From the NCBI RefSeq assembly GCF_902506655.1, contig NZ_LR734817.1:213667-277666 (forward strand): a DNA stretch of 64,000 bases, read 5' to 3'. The DNA is from Marinoscillum sp. 108 (GTDB taxonomy: Bacteria > Bacteroidota > Bacteroidia > Cytophagales > Cyclobacteriaceae). Both the position numbers and the translations under genes were made by a program. Below the pieces are notes generated by a model. The model saw only the letters and a program-made list of their open reading frames with translations. It was not told the DNA's origin and ran no database searches. Shown piece by piece: positions 7,907 through 16,899 of this stretch (within the stretch, counting starts at the first letter, position 1; each line of letters starts with the position of its first letter).

Positions 7907-8341
7907 ATGAAACGAAAAGAATTTATCAAAACCTGCGGAATCGGGTGCCTGAGCCTCATGAGCGGCGCTAGTCTTCTGGCTGGCTGTGTAGGCACGCGGC
8001 ACATCAATGTTCCCATTTCCGACTCCTTTCTCCTCATTCCTTTAAGTGAGTTTTTCAATGAAAAAAAGGAGAAATACAGGAAATACATCATCGTTCAGAA
8101 TGAAGAGCTGAGCTACCCCATATGTGTTTACAGGTTTTCAGAAAACGAATATACCGCCATCTGGATGAGATGTACCCATCAGGGCACGGAGCTCCAGGCC
8201 TATGGCGACCGACTACAATGCCCCGCCCACGGCAGTGAATTTTCCAATACCGGTGCATTACAAAACGGACCTGCGGATCAGCCACTGAGAATCTTTCCCG
8301 TCACTGCAGACCTCAACCAAATCAAAATAGACCTACGATGA
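7907..8341 (+). CDS. Exported Rieske [2Fe-2S] protein
   Basis: A 144-residue protein with both Rieske cluster motifs: 'CTHQG' (Cys89, His91) and 'CPAHGSEF' (Cys105, His108). The N-terminus 'MKRKEFIKTCGIGCL' is Tat-like, with Lys-Arg instead of a strict twin arginine, and a lipobox 'LLAGC' (Cys27) suggests membrane anchoring. A Tat route would fit a protein folded around its cluster before export. It starts 2 bases after the di-haem gene and overlaps the porin gene by 4 bases (ATGA), so the three are co-translated. It probably relays electrons to or from the di-haem protein; no cytochrome b gene is near, so this is not a bc complex. Confidence 0.88.
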   Translation: MKRKEFIKTCGIGCLSLMSGASLLAGCVGTRHINVPISDSFLLIPLSEFFNEKKEKYRKYIIVQNEELSYPICVYRFSENEYTAIWMRCTHQGTELQAYGDRLQCPAHGSEFSNTGALQNGPADQPLRIFPVTADLNQIKIDLR

Positions 8342-9558
8342 GACATTTATACAGCATCACTTTACTCTTTTGTACATTATCCACCTGGGCCCAGGTGGAT
8401 GGCTCATTGCTAAAAAAAGCACCAAAAGACTCCAGCATCACCGGTATGAATATGGATGCTGTCTACAACAGGCCCTTTTTGCAGGTGGGAAAAACCCCTG
8501 TGGCGGTAGGCGGATATATAGAAGCAGACTATCAGTATATGGGTGAGGATGGCCTCACAGAAGGACATTCATTCAGAATACCGCGACTGACGATCTTCAT
8601 GTCTTCCGCCATACATCAGAAAATCAAGTTTCTAACCGAACTGGAACTGGAAGAGGGTGGCAAAGAGATCGCCATAGAGTTTGCGGCGCTCGATTTCAAT
8701 TTTCACCCGCTGTTTAACCTCCGTGGTGGTGTAATCATGAACCCAATTGGCGCTTTCAATCAAAACCACGATGGCCCTAAGTGGGAGTTTGTAGACAGGC
8801 CACTCAGTGCGGAACAAATGCTACCTGCCACCTGGAGCAACGTGGGATTTGGTGTTTATGGCAAGCACTACCAAAACGATTGGGCATTCGGCTATGAAGG
8901 ATACCTCACCAATGGTTTTAACAACTCGATCATTGAAAATGATCAAAACCGAACCTTTCTGCCTGCCTCCAAAACGAATGCGGACCGGTTTGAGGAAACC
9001 AACAATGGCGAGCCTCTGATCACCTTAAAAACAGCATTGAGATACAAGAATAATGAGATTGGTTTCTCCTACATGGGAGGTATCTACAATACGCACACGG
9101 AGGATGGCCTTATCCTGGAAAATAAACGGCGGCTTGATGTATGGGCGGTGGACTTCAATGCCACATTACCACTTACGAAAACCTACCTGGTAGGCGAATA
9201 TGCATGGATATGGGTGGACGTACCGTCATCATACAGTCAGCAATTTGGCAACAGGCAACACGGAGGATTCATTGACATTGTTCAGCCTGTTTTTACCAGA
9301 ACCATTTTGGGGTTCAACAATGCAACACTCAATATCGCCTGCCGTCTGGAGTATGTCGACTGGAATGTTGGCAGCTTTCGGGAAACAGGTGAAAACATCT
9401 CCGATGACATTTGGGCCATTGTACCCGCAGTGAGCTTCAGGCCTACAGCCCAGACAGTCATCCGACTCAATTATCGCATGATGAAGCAGCAGGACATATT
9501 GGGCAATCCACCAGCAGCCATTGCGGGGATACAGTTTGGAGTTTCTTCTTATTTTTAA
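8338..9558 (+). CDS. Outer-membrane beta-barrel porin-like protein
   Basis: A 406-residue protein with a signal peptide ending near 'LSTWAQ', repeated amphipathic strands and a terminal phenylalanine ('FGVSSYF'), all typical of an outer-membrane barrel. 'VAVGGYIEADYQYM' and 'FRIPRLTIFMSS' resemble the early strands of phosphate-selective-porin-like barrels. The start codon overlaps the Rieske stop by 4 bases. Being made with two redox proteins suggests it passes or docks the substrate of that system, perhaps a metal complex (inference). A phosphate role is not supported by context. Confidence 0.75.
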   Translation: MRHLYSITLLFCTLSTWAQVDGSLLKKAPKDSSITGMNMDAVYNRPFLQVGKTPVAVGGYIEADYQYMGEDGLTEGHSFRIPRLTIFMSSAIHQKIKFLTELELEEGGKEIAIEFAALDFNFHPLFNLRGGVIMNPIGAFNQNHDGPKWEFVDRPLSAEQMLPATWSNVGFGVYGKHYQNDWAFGYEGYLTNGFNNSIIENDQNRTFLPASKTNADRFEETNNGEPLITLKTALRYKNNEIGFSYMGGIYNTHTEDGLILENKRRLDVWAVDFNATLPLTKTYLVGEYAWIWVDVPSSYSQQFGNRQHGGFIDIVQPVFTRTILGFNNATLNIACRLEYVDWNVGSFRETGENISDDIWAIVPAVSFRPTAQTVIRLNYRMMKQQDILGNPPAAIAGIQFGVSSYF

Positions 9559-9673
9559 GACCTTATCGGACGTATCCGGCCAACTATAGGGTGATACGGG
9601 TCATTATTGAATGAACAATCAAAATGCCCGTAAACATATTTCAAATTCATTTAAATGCTTAAATTATTGAAAT

Positions 9674-11005
9674 ATGCGTCCCAACTCCCTTCACTACCTG
9701 ATCTCACTGGCACTATTAAGCCAATTTAGTGCGGCTGATGCACAGCAGAAAAGAACCTACAATGTGGCCATCGTGGTTCACGAAGGTGTAGAGCTTTTTG
9801 ACTTTGCCGGCCCTGGCGAAGTATTTGCAGCTGCAGCCCGATCCAACGATGTGGCCAATATTAATGTATTCACTGTGGCACCCTCCAAAGAACCGGTGGT
9901 CAGCCAAACCTTTCTGAGCATCAATCCCAATTACTCCATTGATGACGCACCACCGATCGACATCCTGGTGATCCCGGGAGGAAGAACCGGTGTGCTGCTC
10001 AACGATGCAAAATTCATGGCCTGGGTGAAAGAGCTGGAACCAAAAACCGACAACCTGCTGACAGTATGTACCGGAGCTTTTGTGCCGGCCAGATTGGGGC
10101 TACTGGATGGACTCAAAGCCACCACCCACCACGGATCCATCGCATCGCTGAAAAGCGGATACCCCAACATCACCGTCATAGAAGAAGAGAAATTTGTGGA
10201 CAATGGGCATATTATTACGTCAGGCGGGGTGTCTTCTGGCACCGAAGGGGCATTGCACATGATCCAACGCATAGCCGGACTCAAAGCCGCCAAAGGGGTA
10301 GCGAGGTATATGGAGTATGACCACTGGTCGCCAGACAAGGGGCTCATGGCCTACGAAAATGAAGCCATCAAAAAACTCAAAAGCATGTCAGTCACCACCA
10401 AAAGTCGCGACGGAATGAAGTCGGATTTTTCAGGCTTTGAAAGAGAACTTAGCAACGTGACCGCAGAGATGGTAGATTTTGGTGAGCTGGAAGCCTATGG
10501 TGACGAGTTGCTGGAAAACAACCAGTCAGAGCTCAGCCTAATGGTATTCAGGCGGCTTAGCGAGCTGTATCCATGGTCAATTATCCCTTTTGATCGCATG
10601 ACGGAAGTAGCTCGAAAGACCGGTAAAAATGACACCCCTCCTACCGAGGAAGAGTTTATCAATCTCATCAAAGAAAATGGTATTGCTGCAGCCAGCGAAT
10701 CCTTCGAAACCTGGCAGAAAAAGTACCCCGGATGGAAAATTTTCGGTGAAGGCTCACTCAATATACTGGGATATAAGTACCTGTACGGCCCAGAGATAGA
10801 TACAGCCCTTGGTATTTTTCAGCTCATTGTAAAAGCCTACCCAGAGTCATGGAATGCGTGGGACAGCCTGGCAGAAGGGTATCTGAAATCTGAAGATTAC
10901 CCGATGGCCCGAAAGTACTACAACAAATCACTGAAGCTCAACCCCGAAAACACCAATGCCACCAAGATGTTGGAGCAAATGAAAACTCAATATGCTGGTC
11001 AATGA
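9674..11005 (+). CDS. Exported DJ-1/PfpI-domain protein with C-terminal TPRs
   Basis: A 443-residue protein with a signal peptide ('LISLALLSQFSAADAQ'), a DJ-1/PfpI domain at about 28-210 and a helical tail with TPR-like sequence ('WDSLAEGYLKSEDYPMARKY' at about 395-415). The nucleophile elbow Cys is Cys132 in 'TVCTGAF', and 'TTHHGS' and 'TSGGVSSG' are typical of the GlxA/isonitrile-hydratase-like branch. That branch is usually cytoplasmic, so export is unusual. The 3' end overlaps the following regulator, which carries the same DJ-1 fold, by 4 bases (ATGA). Enzymatic activity cannot be assigned. Confidence 0.8.
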   Translation: MRPNSLHYLISLALLSQFSAADAQQKRTYNVAIVVHEGVELFDFAGPGEVFAAAARSNDVANINVFTVAPSKEPVVSQTFLSINPNYSIDDAPPIDILVIPGGRTGVLLNDAKFMAWVKELEPKTDNLLTVCTGAFVPARLGLLDGLKATTHHGSIASLKSGYPNITVIEEEKFVDNGHIITSGGVSSGTEGALHMIQRIAGLKAAKGVARYMEYDHWSPDKGLMAYENEAIKKLKSMSVTTKSRDGMKSDFSGFERELSNVTAEMVDFGELEAYGDELLENNQSELSLMVFRRLSELYPWSIIPFDRMTEVARKTGKNDTPPTEEEFINLIKENGIAAASESFETWQKKYPGWKIFGEGSLNILGYKYLYGPEIDTALGIFQLIVKAYPESWNAWDSLAEGYLKSEDYPMARKYYNKSLKLNPENTNATKMLEQMKTQYAGQ

Positions 11006-11973
11006 GTAAAAGAAAAATTGTCTTCCTCATATTACCAAAAGTGCACCTTCAGGATCTGGCAGGTCCGGCTCAGGTCTTTTATGAGGCTGATCAGTTACAT
11101 AAAAACACCTTTGAACTCAGGTATGCCGGTTTAAAAACCGACACGATAAGTGAGCAAGGGCTTCAATTGGGTGGCCTGGAAGATTTTACCCATCTGGAAC
11201 TCACCCGGGAGGATTATATTTTTCTCCCGGGCATTGATTTCGCGAGCTATAGGGAGCAGCCCGTGTCTGAAGCCGAAACCAGGCTCTTTTCCTGGCTAAA
11301 AGATTGTCACCACGAGGGGGTTTCCATCGCCTCTGTATGCTCGGGTGCGCTGGTTCTGGCAAAGGCAGGTCTGCTGGACCATATTCGCTGTACCACCCAC
11401 TGGAAGTGTATCGATTATATACAGCAGGCCTATCCCAAAACCAGGGTGCAGGCCAACAAGATTTTCGAAGAAGACAGACGGATCTATACCAGCGCGGGTA
11501 TGACCTCCGGGATAGACATGTCCCTGTCCATCATTGAAGCAATTTGTGGCCCACTCACAGCAGCTCATGTGGCCCGAGAAATGGTGGTGTACGTCCGCAG
11601 AAGTGGCACAGAAAGTCAAAAGAGTTATTATCTGGACTACCGCACACATTTCAATCCCACCATACACCAGGTGCAGAACTATCTGATCAACCACATCAAT
11701 GAAAACCCAACACTCTCGGAACTCGCGGAGGAGTTCTGTGTGAGTGAACGAAACCTTACCAGGCTTTTCAAGAAACACGCAGGACTGACCATTCAGGATT
11801 ATAAGGATGTGATGAGACTGGAACTGGCAGCCCACCTCCTGCACAATCCCAACTATACTCAGAAGTATATCGCGGGAGAGTGCGGATTTCACGACGAGCG
11901 ACAGTTTAGGAGGCTATGGAAACGAAAATACCACTACCCGCCTTCAAGGCATCCGGAAAAAGTTGCTCATTAA
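11002..11973 (+). CDS. GlxA-type transcriptional regulator (DJ-1 domain + AraC HTH)
   Basis: A 323-residue regulator. Residues about 5-200 form a DJ-1/PfpI domain with an elbow Cys113 in 'SVCSGALVL'; residues about 220-320 hold the two AraC helix-turn-helix motifs ('LSELAEEFCVSERNLTRLFKK' and 'YIAGECGFHDERQFRRLWKRKY'). In GlxA proteins the DJ-1 domain acts as a ligand sensor rather than an enzyme. It is co-translated with an exported DJ-1 protein of similar fold and probably regulates its own operon in response to the same or a related ligand (inference). Confidence 0.88.
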   Translation: MSKRKIVFLILPKVHLQDLAGPAQVFYEADQLHKNTFELRYAGLKTDTISEQGLQLGGLEDFTHLELTREDYIFLPGIDFASYREQPVSEAETRLFSWLKDCHHEGVSIASVCSGALVLAKAGLLDHIRCTTHWKCIDYIQQAYPKTRVQANKIFEEDRRIYTSAGMTSGIDMSLSIIEAICGPLTAAHVAREMVVYVRRSGTESQKSYYLDYRTHFNPTIHQVQNYLINHINENPTLSELAEEFCVSERNLTRLFKKHAGLTIQDYKDVMRLELAAHLLHNPNYTQKYIAGECGFHDERQFRRLWKRKYHYPPSRHPEKVAH

Positions 11974-11994
11974 GGAAATCATCAAAATCCGGCC

Positions 11995-12405
11995 CTAATT
12001 GCCCGCCAGGAGACCATGCTGCTTACGTGAACCTATCTTCCACCTTATCCCTAAACTATTCACTTTTTGATCTGTATAGCTGAGTGATTGGCTGGAAATC
12101 ATCAACTTCTCTCCGGCTTTGCCAATTTGACCATGGCTGGCGATCATTACCACTGCTCCGCATAAAGCCATCAAGGAGCCAGCGATGACCATAGGTTCAT
12201 TGGGCTGATTGCCAGATAGAGCAAGGGTCGTGAATAAATAGCCTCCCCCCACCAAAGCCGTACCTGCAAAATATTGCTTTGAAAACTTTTGGAGCAGCAA
12301 TCCCGCTTCATATTGAGCGCTTTTGGTTGGTTCCTGATATTGGCCATAGAGGCTGGTGATGGTAAGCAAAGAGATCATTACAAATAAGGCTGTGTTATTC
12401 TTCAT
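11995..12405 (-). CDS. Small membrane protein of unknown function
   Basis: A 136-residue protein not recognised as a known family. It has a signal-like N-terminus ('ALFVMISLLTITSLYG') and two hydrophobic segments ('YFAGTALVGGGYLFTTLAL' and 'MVIAGSLMALCGAVVMIAS'), followed by a soluble tail ending in 'LGIRWKIG'. It stands alone on the minus strand, converging on the glxA-like gene with 21 bases between stops. The proposed FKBP terminator lies upstream of it, so it is expressed independently. Confidence 0.65.
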   Translation of the reverse strand: MKNNTALFVMISLLTITSLYGQYQEPTKSAQYEAGLLLQKFSKQYFAGTALVGGGYLFTTLALSGNQPNEPMVIAGSLMALCGAVVMIASHGQIGKAGEKLMISSQSLSYTDQKVNSLGIRWKIGSRKQHGLLAGN

Positions 12406-12455
12406 TAGTTAGTCATTTAGTGCAATTCAAACATAACTCAATAGATAATCTCGCA

Positions 12456-12485
12456 CAAAAAAACCTCATCTGAGACCAGATGAGG
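12456..12485 (-). terminator. Terminator after the SlyD-like gene
   Basis: A perfect 9-bp stem (CCTCATCTG, loop of 4, CAGATGAGG at 12464-12485) reads into TTTTTTT on the minus strand. It lies 28 bases past the stop of the FKBP gene. Confidence 0.9.
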
Positions 12486-12512
12486 CTTGATTACGCTTAA
12501 TATTTCTGATGA

Positions 12513-12941
12513 CTATACGATCTCCACAAGTTCGATCTCGAAGATCAAATCCTGACCAGCCAACGGGTGATTGGCGTCAATGGTGATGGCTTCCTCAGTC
12601 ACTTCTTGCACGATCACGTGAGTCTGCTGACCATTGTCATTGGTAGCTACCAATGTCTGACCAGCCTCGGGCTTCATATCAGCAGGTAGCTCAGTGCGGG
12701 GCACTTTCTGGATCAACTCATCATTTCTATCACCATAAGCCTCCGCTGAAGGGATCGTTACGGTTTTTTTCTCGCTGATGGCCATTCCATTTACAGCCTC
12801 GTCAAAGCCTTTGATCATCTGGCCTCCACCTACGGTAAACTGAAGTGGATCACGCTCCAACGAAGAATCAAATACTTGTCCGCTAGTAAGCTTTCCGGTG
12901 TAATGTACCTTCACGGTATCATTCGCTTTTGCAATACTCAT
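12513..12941 (-). CDS. FKBP-type peptidyl-prolyl isomerase, SlyD-like
   Basis: A 142-residue FKBP with the SlyD layout: FKBP strands 'DTVKVHYTGKL' and 'GQVFDSS', the 'GGGQMIKGFDEAV' active-site segment, an inserted chaperone flap (about 70-120), then 'NHPLAGQDLIFEIELVEI' at the C-terminus. It lacks the His/Cys-rich nickel tail of E. coli SlyD. It catalyses proline cis-trans isomerisation and assists folding in the cytoplasm. The start at 12941 ('MSIAKANDTVKV') is preferred to an in-frame start at 12992, which would add 17 residues not seen in the family. A Bacteroidota-type promoter lies about 125 bases upstream and a terminator follows, so it is a single-gene unit. Confidence 0.92.
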   Translation of the reverse strand: MSIAKANDTVKVHYTGKLTSGQVFDSSLERDPLQFTVGGGQMIKGFDEAVNGMAISEKKTVTIPSAEAYGDRNDELIQKVPRTELPADMKPEAGQTLVATNDNGQQTHVIVQEVTEEAITIDANHPLAGQDLIFEIELVEIV

Positions 12942-13065
12942 AATTGTTGTTATTGGTTTTTTTGAAATTTTTATCTGGCCAGACAAAGACACTAGGCACT
13001 CCGGAATGGATCAATAGCAGCTGCAACCTGACATTATACCGACTTTATCAACCGGTTTGAGTGCG

Positions 13066-13099
13066 CAAAGTTAACAAATGAGGGAGGGTTTAAAACCAA
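13066..13099 (-). promoter_or_regulatory. Bacteroidota-type promoter of the SlyD-like gene
   Basis: On the minus strand TAACTTTG (13066-13073) matches the Bacteroidota -7 box TAnnTTTG. A TTG (13097-13099) lies 23 bases upstream, slightly far for a -33 box. The resulting leader would be about 120 nt. Confidence 0.5.
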
Positions 13100-13149
13100 A
13101 ATCGCATTTTTATGCATTGAATTTCAATACTTTAACCTCTCCGATCAGA

Positions 13150-14124
13150 CTACTTGGTGCGGTCTATGGTAAACTGCACCAGCTGCTCCAGAGAGGTCCG
13201 GTAGGTCGATTCGGGCAATTCAGCCAATAATTTATTGGCTTTCTGATGATAATCAGTCATCACATCCGTGGCATACTTGATTCCTCCGGAGGCTTTCACA
13301 AAGTCAATTACTTCGTTGACGAGCTTAGGCTCATCTGCACTTCTTTTGATCATCCTACGGATTCGCTTCTTCTCGGACCTACCCACCTGATTAAGGGCGT
13401 AGATCAGCGGCAGGGTCATTTTCTTTTCTTTAATGTCTATGCCCGTGGGCTTCCCTATTTCGAAGGTGCCGTAATCAAACAGATCATCTTTGATCTGAAA
13501 GGCCATCCCCACATTTTCTCCAAACTGGGTCATGCGCTCGATCACCTCCGGATCTGCTCCGGCAGAAGAGGCCCCAACCCTGCAGCAAGCGGTGATCAGA
13601 CTGGCTGTTTTCTGGCGAATGATGTCATAATATACTTCTTCGGTGATGTCCAGCTTTCGGGCCTTCTCCATTTGCAGCAGCTCACCTTCACTCATCTCTT
13701 TCACCGCATTGGAGACGATCTTGAGCAAATCAAAATCGTCGTTATTGAGCGAAAGCAACAATCCTCTGGAGAGCAAAAAGTCACCTACCAATACGGCAAT
13801 CTTATTTTTCCAAAGGGCATTGACTGAAAAGAAGCCACGGCGATAGTGGGAATCATCCACCACATCGTCGTGCACCAGGGTGGCGGTGTGCAGCAGTTCG
13901 ATCAGCGAAGCTCCCCTATAAGTGGACTCATTGATGCCGCCAGCCGCTCCGGCACTCAGAAACACAAACAAAGGGCGCATCTGCTTACCCTTGCGACGCA
14001 CGATGTAACTGGTGATTTTATCAAGCAGCATCACATTGCTGCGCATGCTCTTTCGAAACTTCTGTTCGAATTCTGACATTTCCGCAGCTACCGGCTCTTG
14101 TATATCTTTGAGTTGTATGGGCAT
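13150..14124 (-). CDS. ispB: Polyprenyl diphosphate synthase (long chain)
   Basis: A 324-residue trans-prenyltransferase. The first aspartate-rich motif is 'LVHDDVVDDSHYRRG' (Asp86, 87, 90) and the second is in 'FQIKDDLFDY'; 'GKQMRPLFV' and the 'GKPTGIDIKEKKMTLPLIYA' region are also standard. These enzymes lengthen farnesyl diphosphate with isopentenyl diphosphate to make the side chain of menaquinone. The chain length cannot be fixed from sequence alone. It is transcribed divergently from the PhzF gene with 124 bases between starts. Confidence 0.93.
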   Translation of the reverse strand: MPIQLKDIQEPVAAEMSEFEQKFRKSMRSNVMLLDKITSYIVRRKGKQMRPLFVFLSAGAAGGINESTYRGASLIELLHTATLVHDDVVDDSHYRRGFFSVNALWKNKIAVLVGDFLLSRGLLLSLNNDDFDLLKIVSNAVKEMSEGELLQMEKARKLDITEEVYYDIIRQKTASLITACCRVGASSAGADPEVIERMTQFGENVGMAFQIKDDLFDYGTFEIGKPTGIDIKEKKMTLPLIYALNQVGRSEKKRIRRMIKRSADEPKLVNEVIDFVKASGGIKYATDVMTDYHQKANKLLAELPESTYRTSLEQLVQFTIDRTK

Positions 14125-14248
14125 GTGAATTATCCAGCTGCAATATTAACATCTCACAACTGCATTACAAATCTGTTTATTTGTGATCTAACCTTTTGTT
14201 ATACTCAAAGGGTTTTTTAGTTTACTTCGTTTTTTATCAAATCCCTCT

Positions 14249-15154
14249 ATGAGCATCAAACAAGCTGAGTATTATCTTTTGGACGTCTTTACAGACGAAA
14301 AATATGGTGGAAACCCGCTGGCGATTTTTCCAGATGCCAGTGCAATCAATGAGCACCTGTTTCAGAAGATAGCCAGAGAAATGAACCTGTCCGAAACGGT
14401 TTTTCTTTTTCCCCCAAAGGAAAACAGCAACTACTCCATGCGAATTTTCACTCCCGAAAAAGAATTGCCTACTGCCGGACATCCCACAGTAGGTACGGCA
14501 TATTACATGGCCAGGATGCATAATCTTGCAAAAGAAGGATCATTAAAAATCACGCTGAACCAACCCATAGGTGCTGTGGATGTGTTTGTGGAGTTTGAAG
14601 ACCATCACCCGGCCATGGTCACGATGCATCATCCGCTACCCGTTTTCGGGCCAACGCACAACGAAAAAGCCTGGCAAGTGGCTGAGCTGCTTTCTCTGGA
14701 TATCGAGGACCTGGATGATCTGCCCATCGAGGAGGTTTCCTGTGGAAACAACACGCTCATTGTACCCCTAAAGTCGGTGGAAGCGCTGGGGAAAATCAGA
14801 TTCAGACCGCATCTGTGGGACAACCTTCGCTCAGAATTCAATAAATCAATTGTTTACACCTTCACCAAAACCGGAGTGAAAGAGGGCGATGTGCAAGGCC
14901 GGATGTTTGGCCCTGAAGTAGGTATACTGGAAGACCCGGCTACCGGCTCTGCCAACGGCCCGCTCATCAGCTACCTGACCAAACACCAGCTGGTATCCGG
15001 ACCTATACTGAGCCTACAGGGATGTGAGATGGGACGACGCAGCAAGCTTCATCTGGATGCGGATGTGGACAGCCAGGGGAACATCACAGCAGTGAAAGTG
15101 GGCGGAAAATGCGTCTTTGTGGGTAAAGGCTTCCACTTTTTAGAACTGATGTAG
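14249..15154 (+). CDS. PhzF-family isomerase
   Basis: A 301-residue protein of the PhzF/diaminopimelate-epimerase-like fold. Visible family marks are 'DVFTDEKYGGNPLAIF' at the N-terminus, the catalytic Glu in 'EMNLSETVF', 'RIFTPEKELPTAGHPT' and 'EDPATGSANGPL'. PhzF itself isomerises trans-2,3-dihydro-3-hydroxyanthranilate in phenazine synthesis, but no other phenazine gene is here, so this is one of the many stand-alone homologues with unknown substrate. It is cytoplasmic, with no signal peptide. Confidence 0.9.
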   Translation: MSIKQAEYYLLDVFTDEKYGGNPLAIFPDASAINEHLFQKIAREMNLSETVFLFPPKENSNYSMRIFTPEKELPTAGHPTVGTAYYMARMHNLAKEGSLKITLNQPIGAVDVFVEFEDHHPAMVTMHHPLPVFGPTHNEKAWQVAELLSLDIEDLDDLPIEEVSCGNNTLIVPLKSVEALGKIRFRPHLWDNLRSEFNKSIVYTFTKTGVKEGDVQGRMFGPEVGILEDPATGSANGPLISYLTKHQLVSGPILSLQGCEMGRRSKLHLDADVDSQGNITAVKVGGKCVFVGKGFHFLELM

Positions 15155-15222
15155 CATTTATCCCTAACTTGCATCCATAAAAAACAGCACCCGTAGATTA
15201 AGTTGATTACAATCTCCTGTGA

Positions 15223-16899
15223 ATGAGAAGACAGAAAGCCAGATATTCTGAAATTATACCCCGGACAAAGCAGTGGCCAATCGTGCAGCTGGCCAAGGAC
15301 CGAAAGCAATTTATAGAGGAAGTAACCACCGAGTCTTTCAACAACCTGAAGCACATCACCCGTGGCAGATCCCTGCGGGAAGAGCTGGAAATGACCGTAT
15401 ACAGGGAAAAACTCCGCATCAAAGCCAACCCGTGGAGGGTAGACCCTAAGGATGAGAAATCATTCTGGAAAAGTGTGCAGGACAGGCTCAGTGACAGCAG
15501 CGCACTGCCACCGGAAGAAGCCAAAGCCGTAGAGGAGGGCTTGCTCACCGAGATCATTCGCCGGTATGCTGAAGAAATCTCCGGCAATTTCAAAAAGAAT
15601 TCATACCGCTTCGCACGCGGGTTTATCACCTTTGGCTTTGCACGGCTGCTCAATGCCACGAGGGTCAAAGGCTTTGCGTCACTCTTCAGCAGACAGCTGG
15701 ACCTGGATGACAAAATCAACATAGTAGGTGAGCCCGAGCACATTCGCGAGCTGGCCAAAAGGGGCACCGTGGTGATGGTGCCTACACACTTCAGCAACCT
15801 CGATTCTATCCTCATTGGCTGGGTGATTCAGTTTCTGGGGTTACCGGCATTCATCTACGGCGCAGGGCTCAACCTCTTCAACCTGAAAATATTTGCCTAC
15901 TTCATGAATAGCCTGGGGGCCTATAAGGTAGACCGCAGAAAGAAAAATCCCGTGTATCTGGAAACCCTCAAGACGTACTCCAGTCAGGCACTCAGAAGGG
16001 GCTGTCACAGTCTGTTTTTCCCTGGGGGCACCCGCTCACGCTCCGGTCAAATAGAAAAAGCACTAAAACTGGGTCTGATGAGCACCGCCATAGAGGCGCA
16101 GCGGATCATGTATCAGGAGGAAACACCGGAAAAGCCTGCCCGAAAGATCTTTTTGGTGCCAGTAGTGATCAACTATCACTTCACACTGGAGGCACCTGCA
16201 CTCATCAACGAGCACCTGAAGCGCACAGGGCAAGAGCGATATTACAAGGAGGCCGATGAGTTTACAACATCCTATAAGATTGCTACGTTTCTGCTCAAGT
16301 TTTTCACCAAAGGCTCCAATATCTCAGTGAGTATAGGCCGTGGGATGGACATCCTGGGCAACTATGTAGACAATGAAGGTAACAGTGTGGATGCCGCCAA
16401 TCAGCCGATTGATCCTAAGGACTATTTTATTTCGCAAGGCAAGATCACTGTAGATCTACAGCGCGAGCAGGAATATGTGCGTATCCTGGCCAAGCGGGTG
16501 GTAGAAGAATATCATAAATACAACCGGGTTTTTGCCAGTCATCTGGTGGCATATACTGCCTTCAAAATGCTGGAGCGGAAAAATCCCAAACTTGATCTGT
16601 ATAACCTGCTGAGGCTACCAGATGAAGACCTCATTCTGGACTATGAGGAATTTAAAAAAGCCTGGAAAAAACTACGCAAGCGCATACTGAAGCTGGAAAG
16701 AAAAGGAAAAGTGGGTGCGGCACAGCACCTGAAGGAAAAAGCCGATGAGGCCATCGTACACGGTCTGGCCAATGTGGGGATGTACCATGCTCAGCGTCCA
16801 TTGATCAAAAAGGGCGATAAGATCATCATTCAGGATATGAATACTTTGTATTACTACCACAACAGAATGGAAGGCTATGGGCTCGAAAAACACATCTGA
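15223..16899 (+). CDS. PlsB-like glycerol-3-phosphate acyltransferase
   Basis: A 558-residue acyltransferase. The family motif H-X4-D is in 'VPTHFSNLDSI' (about residue 187) and 'FFPGGTRSRSG' holds the substrate-binding Gly/Arg block. The order and spacing fit the glycerol-phosphate acyltransferase family, in a version shorter than E. coli PlsB (about 800). It would transfer a fatty acyl chain to sn-glycerol-3-phosphate at the inner membrane, the first step of phospholipid synthesis. Its 3' end overlaps gpsA, which makes that substrate, by 23 bases, supporting the assignment. A lysophosphatidate acyltransferase role is possible but less likely. Confidence 0.85.
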   Translation: MRRQKARYSEIIPRTKQWPIVQLAKDRKQFIEEVTTESFNNLKHITRGRSLREELEMTVYREKLRIKANPWRVDPKDEKSFWKSVQDRLSDSSALPPEEAKAVEEGLLTEIIRRYAEEISGNFKKNSYRFARGFITFGFARLLNATRVKGFASLFSRQLDLDDKINIVGEPEHIRELAKRGTVVMVPTHFSNLDSILIGWVIQFLGLPAFIYGAGLNLFNLKIFAYFMNSLGAYKVDRRKKNPVYLETLKTYSSQALRRGCHSLFFPGGTRSRSGQIEKALKLGLMSTAIEAQRIMYQEETPEKPARKIFLVPVVINYHFTLEAPALINEHLKRTGQERYYKEADEFTTSYKIATFLLKFFTKGSNISVSIGRGMDILGNYVDNEGNSVDAANQPIDPKDYFISQGKITVDLQREQEYVRILAKRVVEEYHKYNRVFASHLVAYTAFKMLERKNPKLDLYNLLRLPDEDLILDYEEFKKAWKKLRKRILKLERKGKVGAAQHLKEKADEAIVHGLANVGMYHAQRPLIKKGDKIIIQDMNTLYYYHNRMEGYGLEKHI

